Origin: a candidate division WOR-3 bacterium
GTDB taxonomy: Bacteria > Hydrothermota > Tepidihabitantia > SM23-42
Direction of reading: 5' to 3'
Assembly (NCBI GenBank): GCA_029858255.1
Contig: JAOUFJ010000008.1
Coordinates: 1 to 64,000 of the forward strand
DNA: 64,000 nt
In this document: one piece after another, positions 54,560 to 63,779 of the stretch
How the letters are laid out: each line of letters begins with the position of its first letter
How positions within the stretch are numbered: the stretch's first letter is position 1
Program-made: the position numbers and the translations under genes
The notes under the pieces: generated by a model
What the model was told of the DNA's origin: nothing
Database searches by the model: none
Seen by the model: the letters and a program-made list of their open reading frames with translations, nothing else

Positions 54560-56167
54560 TCACTGCACGACCACAACTTTTTGCCGTGCTACCAATTTAT
54601 CCTTTTCATAGATGTTCATGAAGTATACGCCCGGTGTGTTTATGTTCACTCTTTGGTTCCTCTGGTCAACCACCAGTCGGCCCGTGATGTCATAGATCTT
54701 AATACGAATATCGCCGATGTTCAATCTCACTGCGAAGTTACCACGATTAGGATTTGGTAATTTCAGTATGTCATTGAGTTCGGTTTTTACTATCTCTTGA
54801 ATTCCGGTTCCCGATGTGTTGAGGAAAAGAAAGTTCCCGCGGCTGGCATGCCAGTTCGTCACGATCAGATCGAGATCGAGAGAGTAGGTGTAATCGACCC
54901 ACAAGGTCTCGGGTTGTGTAATGATATCGGCAACCGCGATCCATCCGTCCACGTACGAGAAGCAATATTGGTCAAGATCGAGTGGTCCGGTGTTTCTTCT
55001 TACCTGAATGACACTTTTGAGCCATCTGTTCTGCAGATAGAATGTCCTTGAAGTGGCATCAACTACATGTATTTCATCGGTTATTGTTGTGGGTAAGGTG
55101 TTGTCGATATCACCAAAGCTGATGTTCTCGCAGACCAGGTGGTAAATGCTGGTAGGGATCCATTGCCATGAAGGTGTCTGTGGCAGCGAGCCGGAAGTGT
55201 TCTCAAAGACCTTGATCGACTCCCACCATCCTCCTGCGGCCAGGTCCAGATCACCGTCCCGGTCAACATCTCCCAGGGCGACGCATGAATAGTAATTGAG
55301 GTTCTGACTGGTCCATACCGGGAGAGTATCGAGGGTTGTTCCACTATTGAGGTATAGCTCACAATTGCTGGTCCCGCCGGTCTGGGCATTGTTTGCACAC
55401 ACTAAATCGAGATCGCCGTCGTTGTCGATGTCGCCAAAAGCGATCTTCAATGTGCCCAGGCTGTTCGCGGATTGCCAGAAGGGAATGGTATCAAGATTTC
55501 CACCGTTGTTCAGGTATATGAGATTCTTGCGATGGTGCCCGGCAAGAACAAGGTCCAGATCACCATCCATTTCAATGTCGACCCACGCTACGTCGTAAAA
55601 ATAGGACGTTATATTGCTTTCCCAGCACGGTAGTGTATCAATGGTTCCGTTATGGTTCAGATAGACTTTTGCACGTTGGAGGCTATCCGTGTACTCTTCG
55701 CCGCAGGCGACAGCAAGGTCGAGGTCGCCATCACCATCCACGTCACCGAAGGTGCAGGCAAAAGAGTTATCGAGGTCAGATGGCTGCCAGGCTGGTGTCT
55801 GCTGGAAGGTACCCGCTTGGTTGTAATAGATCTTGTCGTATTGTGGCGTAGAAGGATCACCGTAGTTTGCCACTGCAAGATCAGGATACCCGTCATAGTT
55901 TATGTCGCCTATGCTTATGTGTGCGTTGTACCCGATATCTGATGAAATCCACGATGCGATTCTTTCGAGAGTGTCGGTATCGTTGTAATATACGCGATTG
56001 GGATCTTGATCCATATCATTGCCATTACCCGTTATGAAGTCAATGTCTCCGTCTAGATCGATATCGACAAGTGCGCCGCCAGTGGAATAATCATCATCTA
56101 TCGATTCCCAGTCGGGTTGGTCTGGATAGGGAATTATTAGAAACAGACAAAACAGAAGATTGTACAT
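54560..56167 (-). CDS. secreted FG-GAP/VCBS-repeat protein with sorting domain
   Basis: The 535-residue protein has a signal peptide (MYNLLFCLFLII), then about seven repeats with the calcium-binding loop DxDxDGDxDL (for example VDIDLDGDIDF, GDVDGDGDLDLAVA, GDIDNDGDLDLVCA), expected to form a beta-propeller like integrin alpha chains. Between repeats, YYNxxGTxxTxPxWxS is conserved. The C-terminus has LPNPNRGNFAVRL ... IKIYDITGRLV ... TPGVYFMNIY, the sorting domain. AGGAG precedes the ATG. Role probably adhesive or structural at the cell surface. Confidence 0.88.
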   Translation of the reverse strand: MYNLLFCLFLIIPYPDQPDWESIDDDYSTGGALVDIDLDGDIDFITGNGNDMDQDPNRVYYNDTDTLERIASWISSDIGYNAHISIGDINYDGYPDLAVANYGDPSTPQYDKIYYNQAGTFQQTPAWQPSDLDNSFACTFGDVDGDGDLDLAVACGEEYTDSLQRAKVYLNHNGTIDTLPCWESNITSYFYDVAWVDIEMDGDLDLVLAGHHRKNLIYLNNGGNLDTIPFWQSANSLGTLKIAFGDIDNDGDLDLVCANNAQTGGTSNCELYLNSGTTLDTLPVWTSQNLNYYSCVALGDVDRDGDLDLAAGGWWESIKVFENTSGSLPQTPSWQWIPTSIYHLVCENISFGDIDNTLPTTITDEIHVVDATSRTFYLQNRWLKSVIQVRRNTGPLDLDQYCFSYVDGWIAVADIITQPETLWVDYTYSLDLDLIVTNWHASRGNFLFLNTSGTGIQEIVKTELNDILKLPNPNRGNFAVRLNIGDIRIKIYDITGRLVVDQRNQRVNINTPGVYFMNIYEKDKLVARQKVVVVQ

Positions 56168-56194
56168 TGTTCTCCTTTCGCTGATAACCGAAAA

Positions 56195-56222
56195 ATTATA
56201 ACAATATGTTGGAACGTGTCAA
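56195..56222 (-). promoter_or_regulatory. promoter of the FG-GAP protein gene
   Basis: On the minus strand TTGACA (56222-56217), 16-bp spacer, TATAAT (56200-56195), 27 nt before the ATG at 56167. Confidence 0.85.
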
Positions 56223-56243
56223 CATCTGCACCGACATGACTTA

Positions 56244-56271
56244 TTGACTCGGTGTCGACTATCCTTATAAT
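56244..56271 (+). promoter_or_regulatory. promoter of the EamA transporter gene
   Basis: TTGACT (56244-56249), 16-bp spacer, TATAAT (56266-56271), diverging from the minus-strand promoter 21 bp away. Confidence 0.85.
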
Positions 56272-56296
56272 GTGCGAACATCATGGGATTTGAGAT

Positions 56297-57205
56297 ATGC
56301 AACTGAGAAGCAGAGCAATGCCGGCCGAAAACGATAATACGAAAGGACTTCTCTATGCGGTAGGTGGCACACTGCTCGTGTCGACCAACTATATTACGGC
56401 TAAGTATGCTCTAAGAGGTATTAATCCGGAGACGTTCAGCTTTATCTGGACAGTAGCGGCAAGCGTTTATGCCTTTCTCATTATATTACTGACCGGTAAG
56501 CATAGAGAACTACCGATCCCGCGAGGCTCGGTATTGAGCATTGCCATACTCGGTGTGGCTACGGGTACAGGCATGATCCTGGCATGGAGCGGGCTGGCCT
56601 TACTTGATCCCTCATTTGCCTCGTTTCTGTGGAGATTTTCTCCGGTCCTTATTATCATTTTGAGTTTCTTTATTCTGGGCGAAAGACTGCGTCTGATCGA
56701 AGCGGCGCCGATTGCGGCAATGGTATTGGGCGGTGCAGTCACTACTTTAGGCAGGTGGCATATTGTCGGAACGGGTGTCGTACTCACCCTGATGGGGTGC
56801 GTCGCAGTTGCCGTTCAGATGCTGGTCGTGAAAATGAATGTGAACAGAATTCACCCAAACATCATGGTTTTCTTGCGGGTATCCCTCGCTGCTGTGATCA
56901 CTGGTCTCTGGGCCGCTGTCAGCGGGAAGCTGGATCTCCATGTTGGAATTTCCTATATCCTGGTTGCGCTATTAGGTGCTTTTCTTGGTCCGTGTGCGAG
57001 TTTTCTGTTGACTTTTAGGTCTTATCGCTACTGGGATCTATCGCGATCGAGCATCGTTCTGACCGGTCAGCCATTACTTGTCATACCCATGGCTTATATT
57101 GCATTCGGCAAACTCCCTACCGGGTTCGAATTACTGGGTGGACTCATCATTCTTGGCGGTGCTTTCTGGCTTGTTTGGCTTCATCGAGCACGCATCTGGC
57201 AGTAA
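56297..57205 (+). CDS. EamA/DMT-family transporter
   Basis: A 302-residue membrane protein with about ten hydrophobic segments in two repeated halves, as in drug/metabolite transporters. The first half contains GLLYAVGGTLLVSTNYITAKYAL and FLWRFSPVLIIILSFFILGERL, matching the EamA pattern; the second half ends LTGQPLLVIPMAYIAFGKLPTGFELLGGLIILGGAF. The substrate is unknown. ATG 56297 was kept, though 56318 is possible. It has its own divergent promoter. Confidence 0.88.
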   Translation: MQLRSRAMPAENDNTKGLLYAVGGTLLVSTNYITAKYALRGINPETFSFIWTVAASVYAFLIILLTGKHRELPIPRGSVLSIAILGVATGTGMILAWSGLALLDPSFASFLWRFSPVLIIILSFFILGERLRLIEAAPIAAMVLGGAVTTLGRWHIVGTGVVLTLMGCVAVAVQMLVVKMNVNRIHPNIMVFLRVSLAAVITGLWAAVSGKLDLHVGISYILVALLGAFLGPCASFLLTFRSYRYWDLSRSSIVLTGQPLLVIPMAYIAFGKLPTGFELLGGLIILGGAFWLVWLHRARIWQ

Positions 57206-57221
57206 CAAAAAGTCTTTACTA

Positions 57222-57249
57222 TTGACAATTACTACAGTAGGTATATACT
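57222..57249 (+). promoter_or_regulatory. promoter of the small membrane protein gene
   Basis: TTGACA (57222-57227), 16-bp spacer, TATACT (57244-57249), followed by a leader of about 60 nt and AAGGGGGTG ahead of the ATG at 57316. Confidence 0.8.
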
Positions 57250-57315
57250 TGCATTAGTAGAAGATCAACTGTAGCATCACAAATTTCAAAGTGTCTTAGA
57301 AAGGGGGTGAAACTG

Positions 57316-57663
57316 ATGGAGTATGGCGCACAGCAGTCCTATTTCGCTGCCTATTGGATCTGGTGGCTAATATTCTATGTATACATGTCAGTGTGCTTGA
57401 TGATGATTGCCAACAAAACAGGGACCCCAAATTCATGGTTGGCATGGATTCCCATAGCAAACATCTATCTTATGTGCAAGATCGCCGGCAAACCGGGTTG
57501 GTGGCTCATTCTTTTTTTCATTCCGATCGTCAACATAGTCATCGGCATTATCGTTTGGATGAAGATATCTGAGGCGAGAAAGAAACCTGCCTGGCTCGGT
57601 ATTCTGATGATAATACCATTCGTTAATCTCATCATTCCTGGAATTCTGGCTTTCACCGAATAA
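57316..57663 (+). CDS. small multi-pass membrane protein (DUF5684-like)
   Basis: The ATG at 57316 lies 6 nt after AAGGGGGTG. The 115-residue protein has four hydrophobic segments: YWIWWLIFYVYMSVCLMMIA, SWLAWIPIANIYLM, WWLILFFIPIVNIVIGIIVWM and WLGILMIIPFVNLIIPGIL. The repeated W-L-x-x-(I/F)-P-x-x-N pattern is typical of the small DUF5684-type family, sometimes annotated with signal peptidase I. The function is unknown. It has its own promoter and terminator. Confidence 0.8.
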   Translation: MEYGAQQSYFAAYWIWWLIFYVYMSVCLMMIANKTGTPNSWLAWIPIANIYLMCKIAGKPGWWLILFFIPIVNIVIGIIVWMKISEARKKPAWLGILMIIPFVNLIIPGILAFTE

Positions 57664-57682
57664 TACACTGGCGGATGTGATG

Positions 57683-57724
57683 ATAAGGGGTGTCTTCGCC
57701 CTAAGAAGCGCGAACACCCCTTAT
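57683..57724. terminator. hairpin between convergent genes, probably bidirectional
   Basis: Ten-bp perfect stem ATAAGGGGTG with CACCCCTTAT, extended by TTCGC/GCGAA after a 2-nt bulge. It lies between the end of the plus-strand gene at 57663 and the end of the minus-strand gene at 57777. The flanking T runs are short. Confidence 0.75.
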
Positions 57725-57776
57725 TTACTTACGCAACGGGTAACGTCTTCAGAAAATAGCGAGGTGGTTGTATAGC

Positions 57777-58481
57777 CTATGTTTCGGTTTTTGTGACCGA
57801 TTCCATGAATGCTCTGACAGTCTTGAGCAGCGTGTCATATTTTTCTTTGAGATCCAAGTACTTCTTTTTGTAATCTTCTTCAGGTGCACCTGATTCTGGC
57901 AGAGCATGCTCTGCTGCATCTTCGTCAAATAGTGTTTGGATAGACGACACTATGTCATCTGCTGTCTTCTCGCTGCTTTCCGGGTCGTGCGACTTGACCA
58001 CATCCAGGAATCCTTCTTCCTCAAGCCATACTCTTGGATCTATGAAATCGCTGGGGTGCTGGCGCTTATGCCATGCTTCGCGTGCCTTTTCATAATCTAT
58101 TACAAGACCCGGGCATGCTTTTTTAATGACCTCGAGGTAGCGGCTGGGGAAGCCAATGTCATTTTCCGCATACCTTATCAACTTGTATCCTTTGTGTGTT
58201 CGCAGAAAGACATCCCTGGTTTCTTCTTCACTTTTCTTATAGATTGCTATGACTGGCGGTATGCCTATGGAGAGCTTCTCGCACACGCGGTCGATCAGCT
58301 GCTTCGACAGCATTTCAGATAGAAGATTCACGTTGGCGATTATAAGGTCGAGGTCGTTCTTGAACTTCAAGAATAACTGAAGGCATTCCTCGATCGAATC
58401 AACACCGATGATCCTTTCGCGGCTGATAAGGTCAGCCAGGTTTTTCCTTACGTCTTTGTCCGGTTCAACGAGTATTATCAT
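57777..58481 (-). CDS. pseudo-receiver-domain protein with coiled-coil tail
   Basis: The ATG at 58481 gives 234 residues; a TTG at 58493 lies inside the promoter. Residues 1-115 resemble a CheY-like receiver: IILVEPDKDVRKNLADLI at the first strand, LIIANVNLLSEM at the third strand, where the phospho-accepting Asp is replaced by Asn, and PPVIAIYKKSEEE with the usual Lys. A linker with an acidic stretch follows and then a coiled coil (YKKKYLDLKEKYDTLLKTVRAFMESV). Loss of the phosphorylation site suggests a phosphorylation-independent partner domain. Confidence 0.7.
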   Translation of the reverse strand: MIILVEPDKDVRKNLADLISRERIIGVDSIEECLQLFLKFKNDLDLIIANVNLLSEMLSKQLIDRVCEKLSIGIPPVIAIYKKSEEETRDVFLRTHKGYKLIRYAENDIGFPSRYLEVIKKACPGLVIDYEKAREAWHKRQHPSDFIDPRVWLEEEGFLDVVKSHDPESSEKTADDIVSSIQTLFDEDAAEHALPESGAPEEDYKKKYLDLKEKYDTLLKTVRAFMESVTKTET

Positions 58482-58492
58482 GATTCTATGCA

Positions 58493-58520
58493 ATTATAGA
58501 GTATTATAAGCATTTGTCAA
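58493..58520 (-). promoter_or_regulatory. promoter of the pseudo-receiver gene (nearly leaderless)
   Basis: Minus strand TTGACA (58520-58515), 16-bp spacer, TATAAT (58498-58493). The ATG at 58481 is 11 nt beyond the -10 box, so the leader would be only about 5 nt. Confidence 0.8.
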
Positions 58521-58622
58521 GAATGCAGTGAATTTGCAGGTAATAGTCTCAGGATTGCCGCGGAACAGACAATTTAGTGGATCGAATTTTTACCTCTCGG
58601 CGAAATCTCAGCCGGATAAGAC

Positions 58623-58651
58623 TTGACATCGAAGTCATTAGTCCATATAAT
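58623..58651 (+). promoter_or_regulatory. promoter of the PAS-protein gene
   Basis: TTGACA (58623-58628), 17-bp spacer, TATAAT (58646-58651), 18 nt before the ATG at 58670. Confidence 0.8.
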
Positions 58652-58669
58652 TGATGAACGGATGAGTCT

Positions 58670-60310
58670 ATGAGAGCGAAAAAAGTGTCCAAGAAAAAGA
58701 TGAAAAAGAGAAAGGCTCGGCCTAAATCTCCTGCCCGTAAGGCAGGAAGCCGGGTTCAAAAGGCAGTGAGATCGGCCCGAAAACGCTTGAATACTGCCAA
58801 GAAAGTCAGTACTCTGCCAGTATGTGAAAGACTGACGTATTTACTGACGAGGACTTCGATAGTCATCTATGCATCAAAAACCGGTGACGATTATGGCGCG
58901 ACCTTTGTGAGTGATAATGTTCAGAGGGTGACGGGCTATAGCTACAGGTCGTTTGTCAACCGCCCGAATTTCTGGTTTGATCATATACATCCGGATGATC
59001 AGGAAAGGGTGCACCGTGAAGTAGAACGGGTCTTTGAAGATGATTATCATGAGTATGAATACCGGTTCAAGCACAAGGACGGTCATTATATATGGGTACA
59101 TGATGAGATGAGGTTGATACGAGATTCCAAGGGTAACCCGGTGGAAATAGTCGGATACTGGACAGACATTACCAGGCGCAAAGAGCTGGAAATGGAGGCA
59201 GAAAAGCGTGCCAATCTGGTCAGTGGATTTATGGAATCGGCAAGTGAGGGTTTTGCACTATTGGATTCCAAATTCAACGTCATTGCTGTCAATCGGTTCT
59301 TGCTGGATAAGTTCGGTGTCAAGAAAGAAGATGCTCTCAGGATGAATTATTTCGATATATCAGGCGTGGCTTATGAGTCCGGGAGATATGAGGAATACGT
59401 TGAGATACTCGAGACTGGAAGACCCCGCTTTTATGGTGATTTGGTTTTGCCGCCTGAGTATGACAACAGACATGTTTCCGCGCAAGTGTTCAAGGTTGGT
59501 GATTGTTTGGGACTCATTATCAGGGAAGTGACCGACGAGGTCAAGCGCCAAAAGGAATTGAAAGAGAGTGAAGAGCATTTTCGTACCCTGCTCGAGGCAT
59601 CGAATGCCGGTATCATCTTTCAGGATGTGGATGGTATTGTCATACGTGCGAACAGCCAGGCTTGTGAGATGCTCGAAATGAGTGAATCTGAATTGTGTGG
59701 TGCTAAACTCACCGACATATGCAGTCACGTGATTGATGAATATGGCAAGGAGTTGGGAATTGATGATTACCCGGTGACAAAAACACTGCGGACCGGAAAG
59801 CCGGTTCAAAACGTAATGGTCGGTATACCGGTTGATGAGCCCGGTGAGACAAGGTGGTTCCTTGTGAATTCAGATCCTGTTGTGGACCCTGAAACAGGCA
59901 GGTTAGATGAGGTTCTATGCTATTTCGTGGACATCACGGGGCAAAAGTACATGGAAGATCAACTTGTAGAGAGTGAAGAGCGATACCGTCAGATATTCGA
60001 GAATTGCCCGGTCGGCATCGGGATTGCAGATTCTGAAGGCAAGGTAGTTACGGCAAATAATGCCATGCAGCGCATCACCGGATACAGTCTTGATGAATTC
60101 AAGAAGGTCAACCTTGCCGACACGTTCGAGAATTCTGAGGATCGCGACATGATGATCAAGATACTCAATGAGAAAGGGCAGGTTTCAGATTATCGTGTCC
60201 GGCTTCTGCGGAAGGATGGCACACCATATGATGCGGTCCTCAATATATCCCGTATAGAAATAGGGGGCAGAGTTTACAACCACACTATGTGTCATGTTGT
60301 TACGCCTTAA
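58670..60310 (+). CDS. multi-PAS-domain sensor protein without output domain
   Basis: The 546-residue protein starts with about 45 residues rich in Lys and Arg, then carries four PAS/PAC units: about 60-170 (FVSDNVQRVTGYSYRSF ... GNPVEIVGYWTDITRRKELE), 180-290 (ALLDSKFNVIAVNRF), 305-425 (IIFQDVDGIVIRANSQACEML ... CYFVDITGQK) and 435-545 (GIGIADSEGKVVTANNAMQRITGYS). No histidine kinase, GGDEF or HTH domain follows; the frame ends at the end of the last PAC. No membrane segment is seen. It may work by binding a partner. A basic N-terminus suggests nucleic acid or membrane contact. Confidence 0.85.
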   Translation: MRAKKVSKKKMKKRKARPKSPARKAGSRVQKAVRSARKRLNTAKKVSTLPVCERLTYLLTRTSIVIYASKTGDDYGATFVSDNVQRVTGYSYRSFVNRPNFWFDHIHPDDQERVHREVERVFEDDYHEYEYRFKHKDGHYIWVHDEMRLIRDSKGNPVEIVGYWTDITRRKELEMEAEKRANLVSGFMESASEGFALLDSKFNVIAVNRFLLDKFGVKKEDALRMNYFDISGVAYESGRYEEYVEILETGRPRFYGDLVLPPEYDNRHVSAQVFKVGDCLGLIIREVTDEVKRQKELKESEEHFRTLLEASNAGIIFQDVDGIVIRANSQACEMLEMSESELCGAKLTDICSHVIDEYGKELGIDDYPVTKTLRTGKPVQNVMVGIPVDEPGETRWFLVNSDPVVDPETGRLDEVLCYFVDITGQKYMEDQLVESEERYRQIFENCPVGIGIADSEGKVVTANNAMQRITGYSLDEFKKVNLADTFENSEDRDMMIKILNEKGQVSDYRVRLLRKDGTPYDAVLNISRIEIGGRVYNHTMCHVVTP

Positions 60311-60355
60311 AATCATTGCCCCTGTAAAGTATCTGGCTGAAAGAAGAACGATCGA

Positions 60356-62185
60356 TTAGCTGCCGTAGGATTTTATATACTCTTCTACAAGACTGTCAAG
60401 CACGGCGAGGGGAACTGATCCATGTCTCAGGACGACATCATGGAATTTCCTGATGTCAAATTCATCGCCGAGTCTGCTCTTCGCCCTTGCTCTTAGCTCC
60501 AGTAATTTGAGTTCTCCGATCTTGTACGCGCATGCTTGCCCCGGCCAGACAATGTAGCGGTCGATTTCTGAATATGAACCCCACCCCAGGTTAGATAGAA
60601 GATACTCATATGCCCTTTCCCGTGTCCACTTCTTGTAGTGAATTCCTGTGTCGATGACAAGACGTAAGGCTCGAAACAGTTCGGAGCGCAAGTAGCCGAT
60701 CAGGCTTTCGGTGTCGCCGTAGAAGCCATATTCGCCTGCCAGTTTCTCCGCGTACAGTGCCCATCCTTCGACGTATCCAGTGAAGAAGAATAGTGTCTTG
60801 AAAACTCGTGCTTCTGAGTGCTCTTGTTCGAGAGCGATCTGCAGATGGTGCCCGGGTATTGCTTCGTGATATGTAAGAGCTTTCATACCTGACTTCTGAT
60901 GCTGGTAGGAGAGGTTCGCGTAGAATATGCCGCCTTCTGAACCATCTAGTTTCGGCTGCTGGTAATAGGTGCCTATCACCTGCACCTTGTATTCCGGCAC
61001 ACGGGCGACGTTTACCGTCGTTCGAGGGATTACCGAAAACATCAGTGGCAGTTTGTTCTTGATGCTATCGATTATCGCCTGGTATGAAAGGATCGTTTGT
61101 ATTTTGCCTTCTTCGGTTGACGGGAAGAAATACTTCTCGTCCGCCGTGTTTCCTGAGATCTGCATGTACTGGCCTAACAGGTCGGAAAATTCGCCGTTGC
61201 CCGTGATCCCCAGTTTCCTGAACTGGCGTTTGAGTTCCTTCTGTATACGTTCAACTTCCTCAAGACCAAGGTTGTGTACCTGCTCAGGGGTCATGTTGGT
61301 GGTCGTGTGATTGCGTAGACAGTATCTGTAGTATTCATCGCCGTCAGGTAGTTTCCAGACACCCGCATTTTGGTCTGCTTTTTGCAGCAAGATTTCCACC
61401 TGTTCGATCATTCTTTTGTATGCCGGGTAGACATTGTCCTCCAGGGCGTTTGCAGCTTGCATGCAAAGATTTCTCTTGGTACCGTTAGTGATGCCTTCAA
61501 TTCCGACGATGCGTGAGTAGAATGATGTGTAGAGCAGGTTCTGCTCGCAGGATACAGAAATGAATTCATTGAGTAGCTGAAGATAATTTCCCACAATATA
61601 GGAGGGTGGTATGATACGTTTTTCTTCCTGTATTTTCATGCGTTCGAGCAGTTGTCCCACCTTCATCTCGATTTTTCTTAGTCTCTGTATATAGTCCTGC
61701 GCATCGGCAACACTTGAGATTCTATGGTGCTCGGTCATCATGGTCACGAAAGTGCCGTGAAGTCCGAACAATGGGTTTATGGTGTATGTGTGGTTGGAAA
61801 ATCTCTCACCTTCGAGTTCATTTTCCAGAAACCATTTAAGGACCGAAGCCGCAATACGTTGAGAAGAAGAAAGCCTTTCCTGATCATACTCCGAGACCCA
61901 GCTGTGGTATTTCCTGTACAGATCATAGATCTTCTGTATTCCGTATTCTGACTCGTCATCGAGTGCATCGTTCCTTACCACGATGTCCCATTCGGGCGGT
62001 ATCCCGATCGAAGTTCCTGTTTCTGGTCTCAGTTGAACATATTCATTGAAGAAATTTCTGAACAGTTCTTCGATGTTTTGGGGCCGCTGCTGAGCTTGTG
62101 TGCAGACTGCGAAATTTATGGTTGTGATCAGGAGCGCAAATCTTACCTTGGTACTCATCATCAATTTAATGATAGGGTACTTCAT
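60356..62185 (-). CDS. DUF885-family secreted metallopeptidase-like protein
   Basis: The 609-residue protein has a signal-like N-terminus (VRFALLITTINFAVCTQAQ) and the DUF885 layout, a mostly helical fold with the metal motif TYHEAIPGHHLQ (HExxxGH) near residue 443 and the following EGWALYAEKL block with its Glu. The C-terminal region contains the QACAYKIGELKLLELR block of the family. Such proteins are probable carboxypeptidase-like enzymes, although few have been tested. GGAGGG lies 5 nt before the ATG. The upstream spacer (62186-62306) shows no gene. Confidence 0.88.
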   Translation of the reverse strand: MKYPIIKLMMSTKVRFALLITTINFAVCTQAQQRPQNIEELFRNFFNEYVQLRPETGTSIGIPPEWDIVVRNDALDDESEYGIQKIYDLYRKYHSWVSEYDQERLSSSQRIAASVLKWFLENELEGERFSNHTYTINPLFGLHGTFVTMMTEHHRISSVADAQDYIQRLRKIEMKVGQLLERMKIQEEKRIIPPSYIVGNYLQLLNEFISVSCEQNLLYTSFYSRIVGIEGITNGTKRNLCMQAANALEDNVYPAYKRMIEQVEILLQKADQNAGVWKLPDGDEYYRYCLRNHTTTNMTPEQVHNLGLEEVERIQKELKRQFRKLGITGNGEFSDLLGQYMQISGNTADEKYFFPSTEEGKIQTILSYQAIIDSIKNKLPLMFSVIPRTTVNVARVPEYKVQVIGTYYQQPKLDGSEGGIFYANLSYQHQKSGMKALTYHEAIPGHHLQIALEQEHSEARVFKTLFFFTGYVEGWALYAEKLAGEYGFYGDTESLIGYLRSELFRALRLVIDTGIHYKKWTRERAYEYLLSNLGWGSYSEIDRYIVWPGQACAYKIGELKLLELRARAKSRLGDEFDIRKFHDVVLRHGSVPLAVLDSLVEEYIKSYGS

Positions 62186-62306
62186 GAAAGCCCTCCACCG
62201 TTTAATTCATTGTGCATGGTACAGTGTAATCGAAAGGCTTACATTCGGCTCACAAATAGGCTCAGACCGGAGGGTTCTTTGCGTTCGACTCGATCCTATG
62301 GATGCT

Positions 62307-63779
62307 TCAGTTTTCTCCCAGATTGACTACCTTGAATACGGTCTTGGTATCATTACCTGATACCTGCACGAAGATAATACCTTTAGGAAAATCGGCGCTT
62401 CGAAGCCTCAGACTGGTTGCGCCTTCGATGTCATGTCCGCGTATCCTTCTAACTATCCTGCCCGTAATATCGTAGACATTGATGCTAATCAAATGGCTGG
62501 TTTTTGGAATGTTTATGTCTATGGTTCCCCGCCAGATTGTGGGCATTTGAAGTATGCCGTTCTCAGGGGAGAGTACGATAGAGCCTTCACTAATACTCAG
62601 TTCTGACAGCATTGCCTTACTGAAGTATAGATCATTATCATCTCCGTTGCGGCCATCGGTCCATATCGCATATAGATATTGACTGTCACTGAGACAGATA
62701 TGATACTCGCCCATGAAATCGGCAAGACTGGTAAATGACGTGTCTGATACCCTGATACTCGGGCCGAACGTGGCGCCGCTATCTGAGGAATACTGATAAC
62801 GGACCTCGAAGACGCTCGAGAAATTGGTTGGCCAATCTGGAGTATGGTAGTAGATGACGTGTAAACCACCATACGCGTCAAAATGTACCCATCCCTTGCA
62901 CTGTCCACCTGCCGTCACGTCATTCACAACGAGGGGAGTACTCCATGTGGTACCACCATCAGTTGACCGCACTCCTAGGATGTCCCAGCCGCCGTAGTCG
63001 TCGTTGACCCATGTGCCAAAAACGACATCACCACGTGCAGTTATCGAGTTTATCGGCGCGCGATCGCCGTAGCTGGGTGTGTACGACCAGTTGGCCAGAT
63101 ATACCTCTGGAAGCCAGTTATCACCGTGGTCGGTCGATTTGCGGTAATAAACACCGCCCGTCCCTGCTACTAGCAGCAGATGGAGATTCTCATTCTCATC
63201 CATACCAAGGGCGTTTATGTACCGTCTGTTCCATATAAGGTTTGCAGTGAAGCTCTGTCCATAATCGGTTGATCTGGCAAACCAAAGACCTAGTTGTCCT
63301 GCGGTCTGCTGCCATGCAATATAGATCTCATTGTCGTTTACCACCATCCATGGTTTGTCGACTCCATTATATGGGTTGACCTGGGTTGTATCTGCCCAGG
63401 TCTGTCCGCCATCTCTCGACAGATAATGTTTCATGAGTGTTGCCGAATATTGGATGAGCATATGCACGTGGCCCGAGTCATCCACGCCTATTACCGGGTC
63501 GGTATGCCAGATGATACCGGATGCCATGTCAGTGAAAGGGATTTGTGTGAATGTTTGACCAGAGTTTAACGAATAGGAATAAGGAGCAATGGGTACAGTA
63601 GCCCGTTCTGCGGTGTTGCAGATGGAAAAGACCGAATCTCCCCATACGGCAAAGCACGATTCCCCCTGGTTGAGCGTATCCCATGGTTCATCCGTACTCA
63701 CTCTGATATTAGTAGACCACGGCGGGTCAGCCCAGAGGGATACAACCAATGCCAGCAGCACGATAGTGGAATACCTCAT
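62307..63779 (-). CDS. secreted BNR/Asp-box repeat protein with sorting domain
   Basis: The 490-residue protein has a signal peptide (MRYSTIVLLALVVSLWA) and several sialidase-type Asp boxes of the form SxDxGxTW (YLSRDGGQTWAD, STDHGDNWLP, STDGGTTWST, SSDSGATFGP), indicating a six-bladed propeller. The catalytic Arg triad of true sialidases is not evident. The C-terminus is a sorting domain (INVYDITGRIVRRI ... FPKGIIFVQV). Its ATG overlaps the stop of the partial gene upstream (ATGA), so the two are co-expressed. Confidence 0.82.
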   Translation of the reverse strand: MRYSTIVLLALVVSLWADPPWSTNIRVSTDEPWDTLNQGESCFAVWGDSVFSICNTAERATVPIAPYSYSLNSGQTFTQIPFTDMASGIIWHTDPVIGVDDSGHVHMLIQYSATLMKHYLSRDGGQTWADTTQVNPYNGVDKPWMVVNDNEIYIAWQQTAGQLGLWFARSTDYGQSFTANLIWNRRYINALGMDENENLHLLLVAGTGGVYYRKSTDHGDNWLPEVYLANWSYTPSYGDRAPINSITARGDVVFGTWVNDDYGGWDILGVRSTDGGTTWSTPLVVNDVTAGGQCKGWVHFDAYGGLHVIYYHTPDWPTNFSSVFEVRYQYSSDSGATFGPSIRVSDTSFTSLADFMGEYHICLSDSQYLYAIWTDGRNGDDNDLYFSKAMLSELSISEGSIVLSPENGILQMPTIWRGTIDINIPKTSHLISINVYDITGRIVRRIRGHDIEGATSLRLRSADFPKGIIFVQVSGNDTKTVFKVVNLGEN

